Below are positions 19,521-30,400 of a DNA stretch of 64,000 bases, piece after piece. The notes below the pieces were generated by a model. It did not search any database and was not told where the DNA came from. It was given only the letters and a program-made list of their open reading frames with translations. Each line of letters opens with the position of its first letter. Positions within the stretch are counted from its first letter, which is position 1. Source of the stretch: Pascua guehoae. Its lineage: Eukaryota; Basidiomycota; Tremellomycetes; Trichosporonales; Trichosporonaceae. Location: NCBI GenBank assembly GCA_001600415.1, contig BCJX01000019.1, positions 460,461-524,460 of the forward strand, read 5' to 3'. A program made the translations under genes and the position numbers.

Positions 19521-21141
19521 CTAATCCACAACCTCGACCAATTCGAGGTCGAGGAGCGGTTTCACACCTCGCCGCACCCCTTCTTCTTCGATGCGGTCGG
19601 CAATGAGCCCGACGACCGCGAGCCCCAGGTCATAAAACCCGTCGTTTTCCCGTGGGTTGAACATGCCCATGTGGGCAGCCACTTCGTCCTTGGCGATAGA
19701 GTTGCGGGCCGGGATCCACCACTGTCGTGTCCCGTCGCCGCTGGATGGAAGGATCGTAAACGTCCGTTTCAGGAAGCCGCCACCAGGAGGAATCATTGTG
19801 TAGTAGCTTCTGTCAGAACTGCACCAGACAAGCCACGCTTCGATCGCGCATGTCACCCGACGCCCCACAACTCACTTTACAAACCGCACATTGTGCGACG
19901 TCGAGAGCTCGCGCACCTTTTCCAATCGCTCTCGGAGTCCGTCCGCGTCCCACAGATTCTTGACAAACGTCATGTGATCATACCCATACTTCCATCCGTT
20001 GGCAAAGTCCTGTCGGTGGTAGTATGCGGCACCTGCCGCCGCGGCGCCAACGAGCGCGCCGATGCCAAGAACGGCCTTGGTCGACGGTGAGCTCCACCAT
20101 GATGATGTCTGCTGACCCGGTGGTGTTGCATTCCTCGGCTTGTCGGCATCGGTCTTTGCCTCGGCTTCGGCACGGGCGTCCTGCGCCTGCTTGGCCTTGC
20201 CGAAACCAAAGCCCACAGCGAGGGGGGAAAGCATGGCCAAGTTGGACGCAACATTCCGTGCTGTCTCAACATGGCCTGCAGCGGCGGACATCTGGTTTTT
20301 CTGGGGTCAGGGAGGTTTCGGTTAGCGTTGAACGTACAAAGACATGCTGTGGTGTGGGTCAGCTGAAACTCATCCCATGGGCAAAGACAACACTTACAGG
20401 ATGCAACCCAAGGTACTGGTTCACGTTAGCAAAAAAGGGGACTCGGGAATGATCGAGCTTACTGGTGTGTCGAAAGCTGGAGCGGTCAGCGCCGCCTCCT
20501 CTCTGCCGCGTGAACTCACCAATTGTCGCAACAACATTGGGCCACAGGGGGTCCCCTTCTCGAGTACTCGACGCGATCCGTGCCGTTGCGTCGGCAATAA
20601 GGAGTCCTCCCATGCTGTGTCACACGTCAGCCGAGCACGAGCCTCGCAGGGGGAAGAGAAAGAACACACGAATGACCCATGAGCACGACTTTGGCACTTC
20701 CTGCCCCTCGTCCTCGCCCTTCGTTATTCTCTAGTTGAACAACCTTGGTCGCGAGCCATTCGACAAAGTTTTCTGTCGCAGCGTTCTAAAGTCAGCATGG
20801 GCGTATGTTCACATAAGCTCTGCCACGATCAACAGTGCGGTAAGTGCGGCGCAGCGGGTCCTACCACCGACGATACCTACGAGCTCGCCGCGGGTTTCGT
20901 AGGCCGGAAAGACGTGCGATTGGATTCTCAACGACGGGTGAGTCTCCTCGAGGATGCGGACAATACCTGGGGTCAGAAGGTGGGCCACTGATTAGTTACT
21001 TACGCGGAGGAAGGTCCTCAAAGGTCACATCGGTGCCCTTGAACCTGGTCGTGAGATTGTGTTCACCACGAGGCCAACTCACCCATGAACCCATACGAGG
21101 GTGAGGAGGTCTTTTGGTTCTGTTTGTTGTTCGTCTGCCAT
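19521..21141 (-). CDS. Serine alpha/beta hydrolase (DUF676-like lipase/esterase) with microexons
   Basis: Ten exons join in frame to 383 residues: 21141-21083, 21044-21004, 20966-20881, 20785-20670, 20614-20520, 20476-20463, 20415-20398, 20346-20338, 20300-19876 and 19809-19521. Exons 6, 7 and 8 are 14, 18 and 9 bases. The fold is shown by LVWVHGFKGTDVTFEDLPPR (oxyanion-side HG), the nucleophile elbow GHSMGG (about 100-105, split by an intron after the first two bases of the serine codon) and AFDTPYLGLHP. A Gly/Ala-rich membrane-like helix (VLGIGALVGAAAAGAAYYH, about 222-242) follows an acidic/Lys-rich linker. The C-terminal part has YTMIPPGGGFLKRTF and LIADRIEEEG. Fungal hydrolases of this type are mostly uncharacterised; substrate unknown. 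It is head-to-head with the XDH gene. Confidence 0.82.
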
Positions 21142-21800
21142 GACGCTTGGGATGTGCTGTGCGGTGCTGCACACACAAGTACACAAGAGTGGGTGTCGGA
21201 GGATGAGAGAGATGGACAGAGGGTGTGGATGGGATGGATTCACACATTCGCCACCCAAACCACTCTGTTGAAACGTTCAACGGCTGCCAACACACACAAT
21301 AATGTGGAGGCCCCAGCGCCCCCCGCCAGTCGTCGACAGCAATAAGCGGTGGCGCCTGCCAACCGCCGCCTCCACTTGCTGCACGTGGATTTGCTTCCGG
21401 GTTTCGCACCCCCGTCGCTCACGTGCCAGCCATGCGGGGCTCGACGTCGGTCGTTGCCGAATGTCGTCTACCCTGGTGATATAGCTGGTGATCCAGTCGG
21501 GGGTGAGGGCCGCCTGCAGCCTGGAACCGACGCCACCAGGCATGTCGTCCTGGCACGTCGGACGATTATCGGAGGATTGGACAAGAGCCTGGGCAGATTA
21601 CCGGTCGGTATCCGGCACCGATGAGGAGAATGACCGAGGCGGCCCGAACTACCGCCTTGCCGCAACGCCCATGCCGCATGTGTGCGAGACTCTGTGAGAG
21701 CCGACAAGCAGCAGAGCAAGAAGAGTACAACAGTAGCGAGGTATCCCCCACATGCACTTCTTCTCACTTCTCTTCATCCACCACCCACCTACAGCCCAAA
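21142..21800. promoter_or_regulatory. Divergent promoter region hydrolase / XDH
   Basis: A 659-base divergent spacer. I saw no strong open frame, repeat or recognised site. Confidence 0.3.
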
Positions 21801-23299
21801 ATGGTCGCTACTCTCAAGCAGGACAACCCCAGCTTTGTGCTCCACGGCGTTCACAACACCAAGATTGAGCAGGTGAGTGGCTCGGTAACGGGGTCGTTGG
21901 CAGCTTTGCCTCGTCGTTGGGGAGCAGTACTGGGGTGGCATTCCCTCTGCGCACGCTGGAGCCTTTACGTCTGATGAGGAGACGAATACTGAGGCACCAC
22001 GAACGGTTGCTACCGTGCTACGCTCGTACTGCCGCTGACCTGCAGCGCCCGATTCCCGAGCTCGGCAGCGACCAGGTGCTCGTCGCCATCAACAAGACTG
22101 GCATTTGCGGCTCGGACGTTCATTACCTGCAGCATGGCAAGATTGGCTCGTTTGTCGTCGAGAAGCCCATGTGCCTCGGCCACGAGTCGTCGGGCACCAT
22201 TGTCAAGCTCGGTCCCCAGGTGCCTGCGTCCTCGGGCCTCAAGGTTGGCGACCGGGTCGCCCTCGAGCCGGGCATGGGATGCCGCACTTGCGACCAGTGC
22301 AAGTCGGGTCTGTACGAGGTGAGTGCTGTGACGTCTACGTAACCCACGGGACGGACGCTCCGGCGTAGCCAACGTGGCTGACTCCAGCTCTGCCCCAACA
22401 TGACCTTTGCTGCCACCCCGCCCTATGAGTATGGCACGCTCTGCCGCTACTGTGAGTGGTAGCGCTCGTGGGAATAATACGCGTCTAACATAGCAGACAA
22501 GCTCAACTATGACATGCTGCACCCGCTCCCCGACTCGGTCGACTTTGAGGACGGCGCCATGATGGAGCCGCTCTCGGTCGCCACCCACTCGCTCAACACC
22601 CTGGCCAAGATGCGCTCGGGCGACAATGTGGTCATCTTTGGTGCTGGTCCCGTTGGTCTTTTGTGCATGGCTGTCGCCAAGGCTCTTGGCGCGGCTCGCG
22701 TCGTTGCCGTCGACATTCAGCAGGAGCGCCTCGACTTTGCCAAGCAGTACGCCGCTTCCGACGTCTTCATTCCTGTGAGTAGGTGCTGGCGGGCTCTTGT
22801 GCCCTGCTGCCGTGCACACATCCCTAGATGTAGCACTGACCGACAACAGCCTCCCAAGAACGAGGGCGAGGACAACGAGGCGTACCCGGAGCGCTCCGCC
22901 AACGCGCTCCGTGAGGCGCTCAACATTCCCGCGATTGGCAAGGGCGCGTTCGACGTCTGCATTGACGCTACCGGCGCCCCCGTCTGCATTGCTACCGGTC
23001 TCCACCTCCTCCGTCCTGCGGGCACGTTTGTCCAGGTCGGCATGGGCCCGTCGACGGTCCCGATCCCCATGTTCTGCATTGTCGCCAAGCAGCTCACCCT
23101 CAAGGGCTCGTTCCGCTACGGCCAGGGCGACTACCCGCTCGCCATTTCGCTCGTCGAGCGCGGCCTCGTCGACCTCAAGCCCCTCGTCACGCACCGTTAC
23201 AAGTTTGACGACGCACTCGAGGCGTTTGAGCTCACCCAGAAGGGCAAGGACGCCGAGGGCAAGCCCGTCATCAAGTGCATTATCGACGCGCCGCAGTAA
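21801..23299 (+). CDS. XYL2: Zinc-dependent xylitol/sorbitol dehydrogenase
   Basis: Five exons, 21801-21872, 22046-22318, 22388-22451, 22497-22774 and 22850-23299, give 378 residues. This medium-chain dehydrogenase shows the catalytic zinc ligands (ICGSDVHY near 45, GHESSG near 70), all four structural-zinc cysteines (CRTCDQCKSGLYELC, split by an intron), and a Rossmann motif FGAGPVGLLC. The acidic residue in VVAVDIQQERL favours NAD+ over NADP+. PYEYGTLCRYY and MMEPLSVATHS are typical of polyol dehydrogenases. It oxidises xylitol to xylulose or sorbitol to fructose; which one cannot be decided from sequence. A loop of about 15 acidic residues (KNEGEDNEAYPE) follows the cofactor fold. Confidence 0.92.
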
Positions 23300-24020
23300 T
23301 CATCATAGTTGGCAAGGAGGAGAGTGTGTAGTTGGGCTATCCGAGGATCAACATGTCATGTACATACAGTGTTTGCGACGTGCTGGGCACGAGACTGGTC
23401 GAGAGTTTGAGACGCCGAGACGCGCATGGAGCGACCGCAGTAGTAGTTGCTAGCCGCTGGAGAGTGATTTTGGACAGTCATGATTTGGTGGTGCGTCATC
23501 GGTACGGTGGCATGGATGGATTCCATGGCACAGCGCACAGTGTGGACAAGTCCGCCATTCCGCAGTCACTGCCGTTCAGGGACAGTGTGTCGCACAGGGC
23601 TACCACATTTGGGAATTTTTGTTGATGGGCATCATTCGGGGGGGTCAAAATTTTGCCACCGCTCCTAATCAAAGTTTCGGAAGGCCCTTTGATTTTTTTT
23701 TTCTCCAAGACACGTTGTTGTAATCATAATGAAAAACGGGCATTATCACGTGATTTGATTTGTTGCCTGGATTGTGCGTGTGACCCCCAGGGTCCAGATT
23801 TGTGTCTAGTATGGTTTTTTGGCTGGCCGCTCGCTCGCTCGACGCTGGGTGCCGCTGCACTGTGGGTACCACCACCACCACTGACAACGACAGTCGACAA
23901 CTGGGCCATCGTTTCTTGCCATTGACCACCGTTTTGTCTAGTGACCCATTATCCGCGTCGTTTCGGCGCTCTCGACACCGACTGTAGAAAACGCCACTTG
24001 GAGCGCCCCCCGCCGCCCCG
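23300..24020. promoter_or_regulatory. Spacer and putative leader of SPE2, with E-box and upstream ORF
   Basis: About 720 bases. A perfect palindrome ATCACGTGAT lies at 23745-23754, which contains the TCACGTGA core bound by Cbf1-type factors. Two upstream ATGs open short frames: 23729-23758 (9 codons) and 23811-23987 (58 codons, ending 33 bases before the SPE2 start). Whether they lie in the mRNA is unknown. A T-run is at 23692-23702. Confidence 0.4.
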
Positions 24021-25767
24021 ATGGCCCAGACGATCAAGCCGCCGACGCCGCCGTCCCCGCTCATCCTCGCCGAGCCCGACACTTCGCCGGGGCCGTTCGA
24101 GGGCCCTGAAAAGCTGCTCGAGGTCTGGTTTGCGCCCAGCCCCGACGCACTCGCGCCTGTCCACAGTGGGCGCGGCGCCGATAAGAAGAGCACCAATGGG
24201 GACAACGGTAGCGTAAACAATAGCGGTAATGGTAGCGGCGACAACGGGGGTCATGGCAGCGGGGCCATGGCTGACGGCGCCGGGGTCACAATGCGTCCAG
24301 GGGTGGCGCAGAACGGCGAAGCGTTCCGTGGCCTCCGCGCTGTCCCCCGCGCCGTGTGGGAGGAGATGCTCGACATTGTAAAGTGCAAGGTCCTGAGCGT
24401 CGTCGAGGGCGACGAGCTCGACGCGTACCTTCTTAGGTGAGTCGAACGAGGGGTTCACCACCACAGTGGCAACGCGTACTGACACCCTACCCCAGCGAGT
24501 CGTCGCTCTTTGTCGCGCCCCACGTCATCATTCTCAAGACGTGCGGCACGACGCTCAACCTCCTCGGTCTGCACCGTATCCTTGAGATTGCGCACGAGTA
24601 CTGTGGGTTCGAGCACGTCTGGCGGTGAGTACGAGCGAGTGGGCCCCATGGGTGCGACAACTGGCTGGGGTCGCATGCTGCTTCCCCGGCATTGATAACC
24701 CCGGCGACTGCAGACACTGACTCAAACACAGATGCTTCTACTCGCGCAAGTCTTTCTTCTTCCCGGAACGGCAGCTTGGTCCGCACCGCGACTGGACGGC
24801 CGAGGTCAAGTTCCTCGACAATGTGTTTGGTGAGTGGGGCAGAATTTTCGCACTCGGCACAGCCGGTGAAGAACCGCCCGGCACAACGCCGGGCGGGCAG
24901 TAGAGTGCAGATCTGTCCGAGTTCCAATGGCACGGGTGGCTGACTCGATCCACAGGTACTTCTGGCTCGGCGTACACTGTCGGCCCGATTAACCGCGACC
25001 ACTGGCTCCTGTACCTCACTGGTGCGAACCCGATCGAGTTTGCGACTCGGGGACCCGAGCGTCCGCGCACCCTGCCTGCGCCAGTGGCGCCGCACGCCGA
25101 CCAGACGCTCGAGATCCTCATGTCCCACCTGCGTCCCGCTGGGCGCGAGCCATTCTTTATTCCAGAGGCCGAGCTGGGCAACACGAGCCGCTCGGGGCAC
25201 GAGCTCGGCGCGTCCATCAGCAGCCAGCTCGGCATTGACACGCTGTTCCCGGCCCACGAGACCGTGCTCGACAGCTTTGGCTTTGAACCGTGTGGTTACT
25301 CTGCCAACGCCGTTATCGGCTCGGGTCTGTGCGCGGGCAGCTCGACCCCAGGGGGCACGACGTCGCACGAGACTGGAGGCGGATACTTTACCATCCACGT
25401 CACGCCCGAGGAGGGCTGGTCGTACGCATCGTTTGAGTGCAACGTCCCCCTTCCCGTCCATGGCGAGCAAAAGCAAGGAGGGCGTCCCGACCTCCGCACC
25501 CTCATCCGCCGCGTCGTCGACATTTTCCAGCCCAACCGTCTCAGCATCACCCTCTTTGTCTCCACCGCCAACGCCGCCGCGGCCCACAGCGGCGCGCACT
25601 CGGCCATTGCTGCCGACGTCTTGCCCGAGTTTGAGCGCAAGGACCGTATCGGCTACGAGTTTGACGGCTACGACCTCATCTTTGGATGCTTTGAGCGCCA
25701 GGGATGGGTCGACCCCATCGCCACCTCGCCAAAGGGCGCGGCTGCTTCCATCAAGGACCTTTCATGA
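24021..25767 (+). CDS. SPE2: S-adenosylmethionine decarboxylase proenzyme
   Basis: Four exons, 24021-24436, 24496-24624, 24732-24829 and 24956-25767, give 484 residues. The self-cleavage motif LSESSLF is split by the first intron; the break is expected between Glu140 and Ser141, with Ser141 becoming the pyruvoyl group. Other hallmarks are [65 protein letters not shown] and [18 protein letters not shown] (substrate-binding and processing region). It supplies decarboxylated AdoMet for spermidine and spermine synthesis. A Gly/Asn/Ser-rich insert of about 40 residues sits near the N-terminus and is unlike most family members. The ATG at 24021 is the first in this frame downstream of the upstream ORFs. 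Confidence 0.95.
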
Positions 25768-26828
25768 CACGAGTAGTGGCGTCACCCGAGTGTGCGAGGA
25801 GTGCGGGGGGTAGAGACACTGTGTATGGGGAGGAGAGACGGTGTAGATTGTAGAGAGGTGGGCTAGTGCTGATCTGATTACTAGTGGATGCACGGCTAGA
25901 GCCGGATTCTGTCTTTAGTGACAGAAGGTGCAAGCTAGGCGGGGAAGCACGTTGACACGTTGGGAGGGTTCGGGGCCACATCCAGGTGCGGTAGGAAAGT
26001 CGTGACACTTGGGAGGCTTGAGCGCGTAGCGGTCTCGCGGCTTTCCAGACGCACCTGTGGAACGTGCCGGCAATCTCATTGCGGTCGTCCCAAGGAGGTG
26101 GAGCATGGCCCGTGGAAAGCTCTCGCCTCTGGTTGAGACGTTACAAGCCTTCGACGAACCCTGTGGGGAGCTAAGCTCGTCGGCGCAGACGGCAATGGTC
26201 ACTAGCTAGGTCACTACTGCACCGAAGACACTGGCGACTCGCGGGCTTCGGTCGTCACCTCGGAGCTGCAATCATTTACAGAGCTGCTGCAGACTTCATG
26301 GCAGTCACCTCGATACTCTAGTTGTCCCAGGCACGCCTATGTGCAAGTGGGATAACAGACACGATTGGGGGGAGCGAGCAGCATCCGAATGCACAGACTT
26401 ATTCATCCCCTCCAACATGAGTGGCGACGGGGACTAGTCCACCGGCTTGCGACCGTGCATTTCTCGGATGCGAACGAGTACACCATCCCGACGACGGGAA
26501 TCTTGTGACCGAAACAATGTATATGCACGGGTCGTCGCCGCCGACCCCCAGTGGCTCTCAATCAGGCGAGAACGCCATGTTGCGGTTCCCAACGCACTGT
26601 ATCACACCAAGACCAAAGGACGATATCGACACAGCTCACCGCCGACACACCAGGCATCTAGCAGTACGGAGCGGGGCCAGGGCGGCGGTTGCGGTTGCCC
26701 TGCCACGGCCAACAATGACGGGGCCGAGCATGATGCAGGGGCTCGGGGTTAGGCCCCGCAAGTCTTGGCGGAGACTGGGGTCTTGGCAATGGCTCGCAAC
26801 GTTGGGGGTCGTTCCAGTCATCCCAGGT

Positions 26829-26880
26829 CGACAGGTCTCACGGTTACAGGTCTACAGGTCTACAGGTTTACAGGTCTACA
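26829..26880. repeat. 8-base tandem repeat (ACAGGTCT-type)
   Basis: About six imperfect copies of an ACAGGTCT/ACAGGTTT unit in a row. Confidence 0.75.
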
Positions 26881-27015
26881 CCGTCGCCACTGTCCCACCT
26901 CCCAACTGGTCGACTGGGACCGAGAGAGGGTGCACGACAACTATCGTCGAGTAATGACTACCCCCCATCATACTCGAGACGAACTGGGGTTATGCAAAAA
27001 GGATCCCCCATACCA

Positions 27016-27098
27016 GCACACACACACACACACACACATACACACACATACACACACACACCCCACGCACACACACACAACTCACCCACACACCAACA
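27016..27098. repeat. CA-dinucleotide microsatellite
   Basis: A (CA)n tract of about 80 bases with a few interruptions (CATA, CCCACG). Confidence 0.9.
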
Positions 27099-27524
27099 AG
27101 TAGCCTGAATGCATTCAAAAAATCACCCGACCGCTACCATGGTATGCTCTGTGAATAGCTCCGTCTCTCGTGCCATCCCGCAGTAAAGTTTCAGCCACAT
27201 CTTTCAGCCATATCTTATCTTTCAGCATCAGGCTCGCATTCAGCATCAGGCTCTCTTCCCCCACGAGTCCCGCTCTGGTGCTCATACCACCACGAGTCCT
27301 GCCTTCGTGCTCTTACCACCATGCGTCCCGCTTTGTGCTGTTTCCATGCGCCCCGCCTTTGTACATGGACGCAGGACCTCGGCTAGTGTATGACTTGCCA
27401 GTAGCTATCCCCTGCACGACACCCATACATGCGTGTACTATACACTCCAACGCCCCACCTCTAATGCCGTAACTCCGCCGTCCTAGATGCCTTGGATACA
27501 TGTATCGATCCCCCCCCTTCCCCC

Positions 27525-27594
27525 NNNNNNNNNNNNNNNNNNNNNNNNNNNNNNNNNNNNNNNNNNNNNNNNNNNNNNNNNNNNNNNNNNNNNN
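27525..27594. other. Assembly gap (70 N)
   Basis: A run of N bordered on both sides by C homopolymers. It ends only 15 bases beyond the stop codon of the small membrane protein gene. Confidence 0.99.
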
Positions 27595-27609
27595 CCCCCC
27601 CCGCGCGAT

Positions 27610-28339
27610 TCAGAACCACACAACAACGGGCGTGGCCACCCCCGCCCCAATGACCGCAAACACCATCGACAGCCACCGCCCCTCGCGCGCGAGTTTGGCC
27701 GCACTCAAGCCCGCCCCCAGGGCGAGCGCTTCGATGGCCGCCTGGCACCAGCCCATGATGTACCCTCCCCCAGCGACGGATGCGATCACGAGGGGTTTGG
27801 GGAGGTGGTGGGCGTAGATCCTGCGGTGTTAGTGTCGTGGGTCTGGCTGTGGGGGTGGGGTGGGGGGGAGGTAAGGGGGTGGGAGCGGGGGTGGTGCGGG
27901 TGGTAGCGGGGGTATGCGAACGAGGTCCTAACGCGCGACGTGTCCAGCCCAGCCGGCCTCGGTGTGTCGCTGCAGAGACCCGCCCTGCCCAGACTATGTG
28001 CCTCAAAACTCACGCCAGGACAACCATGACCGTCCCCATCGTGACGGCCGCCTGCACGACAACCTGTACCAACAGAGCGAGCGACACTGGGGTGTCAGAC
28101 CCAACCATGCCTGTATACGTACCCAGGAGCCACGTTCGTCTCCTCCGTTCTGCCTCGGAGCTGATCTCGGACTCGCGCTCGCACTGGAGGTGAGCTGTGG
28201 TCTTGGCGGGCTCTCGTGGGCTTTGGTGGGCTCGTACCTTTTCGACATCGGGAGGTGGTCGCAGGGGTTCTGTTGACATTGTCTTGTGGCCTCTAGGCAA
28301 CGACGCGTCTGTCCCGTTTTGCATGCTGTCGGACTTCAT
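27610..28339 (-). CDS. Small multi-pass membrane protein, unknown family
   Basis: Four exons, 28339-28238, 28183-28123, 28086-28014 and 27820-27610, join in frame to 148 residues. A hydrophilic N-terminus (MKSDSMQNGTDASLPRG, then EISSEAERRRRTW) is followed by about four hydrophobic helices: LLVSLALLVQVVVQAAV running into TMGTVMVVLAIY; PLVIASVAGGGYIMGW; QAAIEALALGAGL; and LSMVFAVIGAGVATPVVVWF, which ends the protein. The basic RRRR before the first helix suggests a cytosolic N-terminus. An in-frame second ATG at 28276 could also serve as start. I do not recognise a family. Support comes from four in-frame GT-AG junctions and uninterrupted hydrophobic periodicity. Confidence 0.6.
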
Positions 28340-28458
28340 TGCGGCGTGCGCGTTGGGAGGGGGGGACGGGGTGTAGGAGAGTGAAGTGCAGCTCTGTTGA
28401 CGTTGGTTCCCAATTCTGGTGCGGTGTAGGTCGTGAGTCGCGCCTGGTGGCAGGGCGG

Positions 28459-28546
28459 GAGGTGTGGGAGGTGTGAGGTGTGGGAAGTATGGGCGGTGTG
28501 GGCGGTGTGGGCGGTGTGGGCGGTGTGGGCGGTGTGGGAGGTGTGA
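28459..28546. repeat. 9-base minisatellite (GGGCGGTGT)n
   Basis: About nine copies of GGGCGGTGT or close variants (GGGAGGTGT) lie head to tail, five of them perfect. It sits about 120 bases upstream of the small membrane protein start, in its promoter. Confidence 0.9.
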
Positions 28547-29853
28547 GTAAGATGTGGAAAGAGCTTTGCGCGCTGCAAGACGCGACCAGCGTCGGCGAGC
28601 ATGGCCCACAAAACCGGCGAGCGTCAATGTCAACAAGCCACAAAGCCCGGAAGCGGCACAAGGGTTTGGTTTGGTGTCTCAGACTGTCGCTGGTGGCCAG
28701 GCACCACTGAGCCGCCACCTGAGTCCTCAGTTCTGGTTCTACTCTGGTCTCCATCAGCTGCGGGAAGCGTTAACGTGTCCGCACTAGCGAGGCTGCTTGT
28801 ATCCACCAAAGGTGGCTCTGGCTAACACTCGCATTTGCCAAGCAGGTGTACGCGAGGCTCAGCCCAGGATGACTTGTATTCCAAGTTTGGTTCGCGTGTC
28901 AAGACAATAGGCTTCAACCGAGAGTGGCGCAGGTGGCGTTGGATATTTGCCACGCAGTAAGCCACTCTGGCGGCTGGGCGCGGTGCGGCGAACCCAATCG
29001 ACACTAGTAGGGCACTCGCCGAAGACTAGCCTCGGTAGCCCGTTACCAAGCGAGTTGTGGCGCAAGTGACGCCGTCTGACACAGGTCGCACATTGTTTGT
29101 CCTCCACGCCGCCGCGCCAGGACAAGGACACGTCTGCTGTGCGTGTCTTGGAATAAGAGCAAAGACTGTGTCAGCCGCGTCGCATCAAACACGCGCGCTA
29201 CCAACCGTCTATCGCCGTTCTTGGACTCTGGGTCTGGAGGACACGCTTATCGTGTTGTTTATACTCTGGCGTTAGGGAACCTGCTGGCCCCGCCCACTAT
29301 TGTTTAGTAGCGAGCCACAGAGGCAGGTTATGGGCCGTGCTGATCGTCATCTGTTAAACATGGTTCACGGTAGCATGGGTTGAACGGTGGTAAACATGCT
29401 TGTCAACTCTTTCAAGACATCAGCTGTTCTACTATGACGACCTGCAGGATCCACTAGACCCCATACCCTGCGATTGCCGCAGTCGATGTCCAGCAGTACC
29501 CGGTGCTCTCCGCAGCTTGTTTCGCCAGTTGCACTCCATGTCCTAGCGCAACTGTTGATCGGCTGGTGAACACGGGATGGCCTAGACTCCAGTATGACAC
29601 AGAAAAGGCAAACGCGAGTAAGATTAGAGCTTGTTTGGCTTTGGCGCAGTTGAGTTGGGCGGGGGGCTTTGTAGCAGCACAAACATCTACTGCGAACGAT
29701 GTGGTTCTCATCCTCTTCGGCTACCTGCACTTCCCTCGATGCAAACAGACGCCCGCGCACACTCCTTCCCCAGATTCTCCCAATGGTGAACCCATTCTCA
29801 TCAGCCGGTAGATGCCACGATGCGATTTGCTCTCCAATGAAAGAAACACAGAA
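28547..29853. other. Spacer left of the tRNA pair
   Basis: About 1.3 kb with no supported gene. A 16-base string near 29741 (GCAAACAGACGCCCGC) recurs with one mismatch near 30275, at a similar distance left of each tRNA-Thr gene. Confidence 0.4.
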
Positions 29854-29970
29854 GCCTCTATAGCTCAGTTGGTAGAGCGTGCCTTTCGTATTTTGTTTGC
29901 CTCCAGACGGAGTCTGCAGATGGATTTGAAAGTCAGGGTAAGGTCGGCGGTTCGACTCCGTCTGGAGGCA
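29854..29970 (+). tRNA. tRNA-Thr(CGT), copy A, with 44-base intron
   Basis: The cloverleaf is complete: acceptor GCCTCTA with TGGAGGC, D-arm GCTC...GAGC, anticodon stem TGCCT with GGGTA, anticodon CGT at 29887-29889 after U33, T-arm GGCGG-TTCGACT-CCGTC, discriminator A at 29970. The intron is 29891-29934, directly after position 37. It contains 17 bases (29898-29914) that are the exact reverse complement of the gene's own last 17 bases (29954-29970), which could compete with normal folding. Anticodon-stem pairs include two G-U wobbles. The gene converges with copy B. Confidence 0.85.
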
Positions 29971-30400
29971 GATTGGAAGCGTTAGCTTGCAAGTCTTTTG
30001 CTTTTGAGGTCTCTGGGCTTTGTTGATGGTTAACCGGTCGAGACGTAGAGCGTGGTTGTGGCGGTGTGTGGCGACTTTTGTGGGACAAAAAGGGTATAAG
30101 TCGGAGCGTTTTACCTCAACAACACACTCAGCCGTACGACCAGGTACACTCCAACCCTGTGACTGGAACGAGTGCAGGCTAGCATAGTTATGAGACTCCA
30201 CACGGTCACTGGAAGAGGGGAAGGACGCGTTTTGCCAGAGGTAGCACCACCGAAAATTGCCATGTGGCATCGCTGCAAACAAACGCCCGCCGCCACAACT
30301 CACCCTCGCCCATCTCAACCGTCTCCAAACGGCCACCATTGTTCAAGCAGCAAACGCAACCCACACTGGGAGGGACTACGAAAAGAAGATCAAAAAGCTA
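29971..30400. other. Spacer between convergent tRNA-Thr genes
   Basis: 430 bases without a gene. The long minus-strand open frame crossing this area runs through the tRNA and is not a protein gene. Confidence 0.5.

Larger units (their letters stand above)
25768..27609. other. Convergent spacer rich in simple repeats, with an assembly gap
   Basis: No credible gene. It contains an 8-base tandem repeat, a long CA microsatellite, a run of imperfect duplications (TTCAGCATCAGGCTC-like near 27223-27253; CCACGAGTCC-like near 27270-27335), and a 70-base N gap bordered by C-runs. Confidence 0.6.

Noticed and set aside
29365..30339. Open frame of 324 codons on the minus strand
   Set aside because: It reads through the tRNA-Thr gene on the opposite strand; its apparent peptide motifs are translated tRNA sequence.
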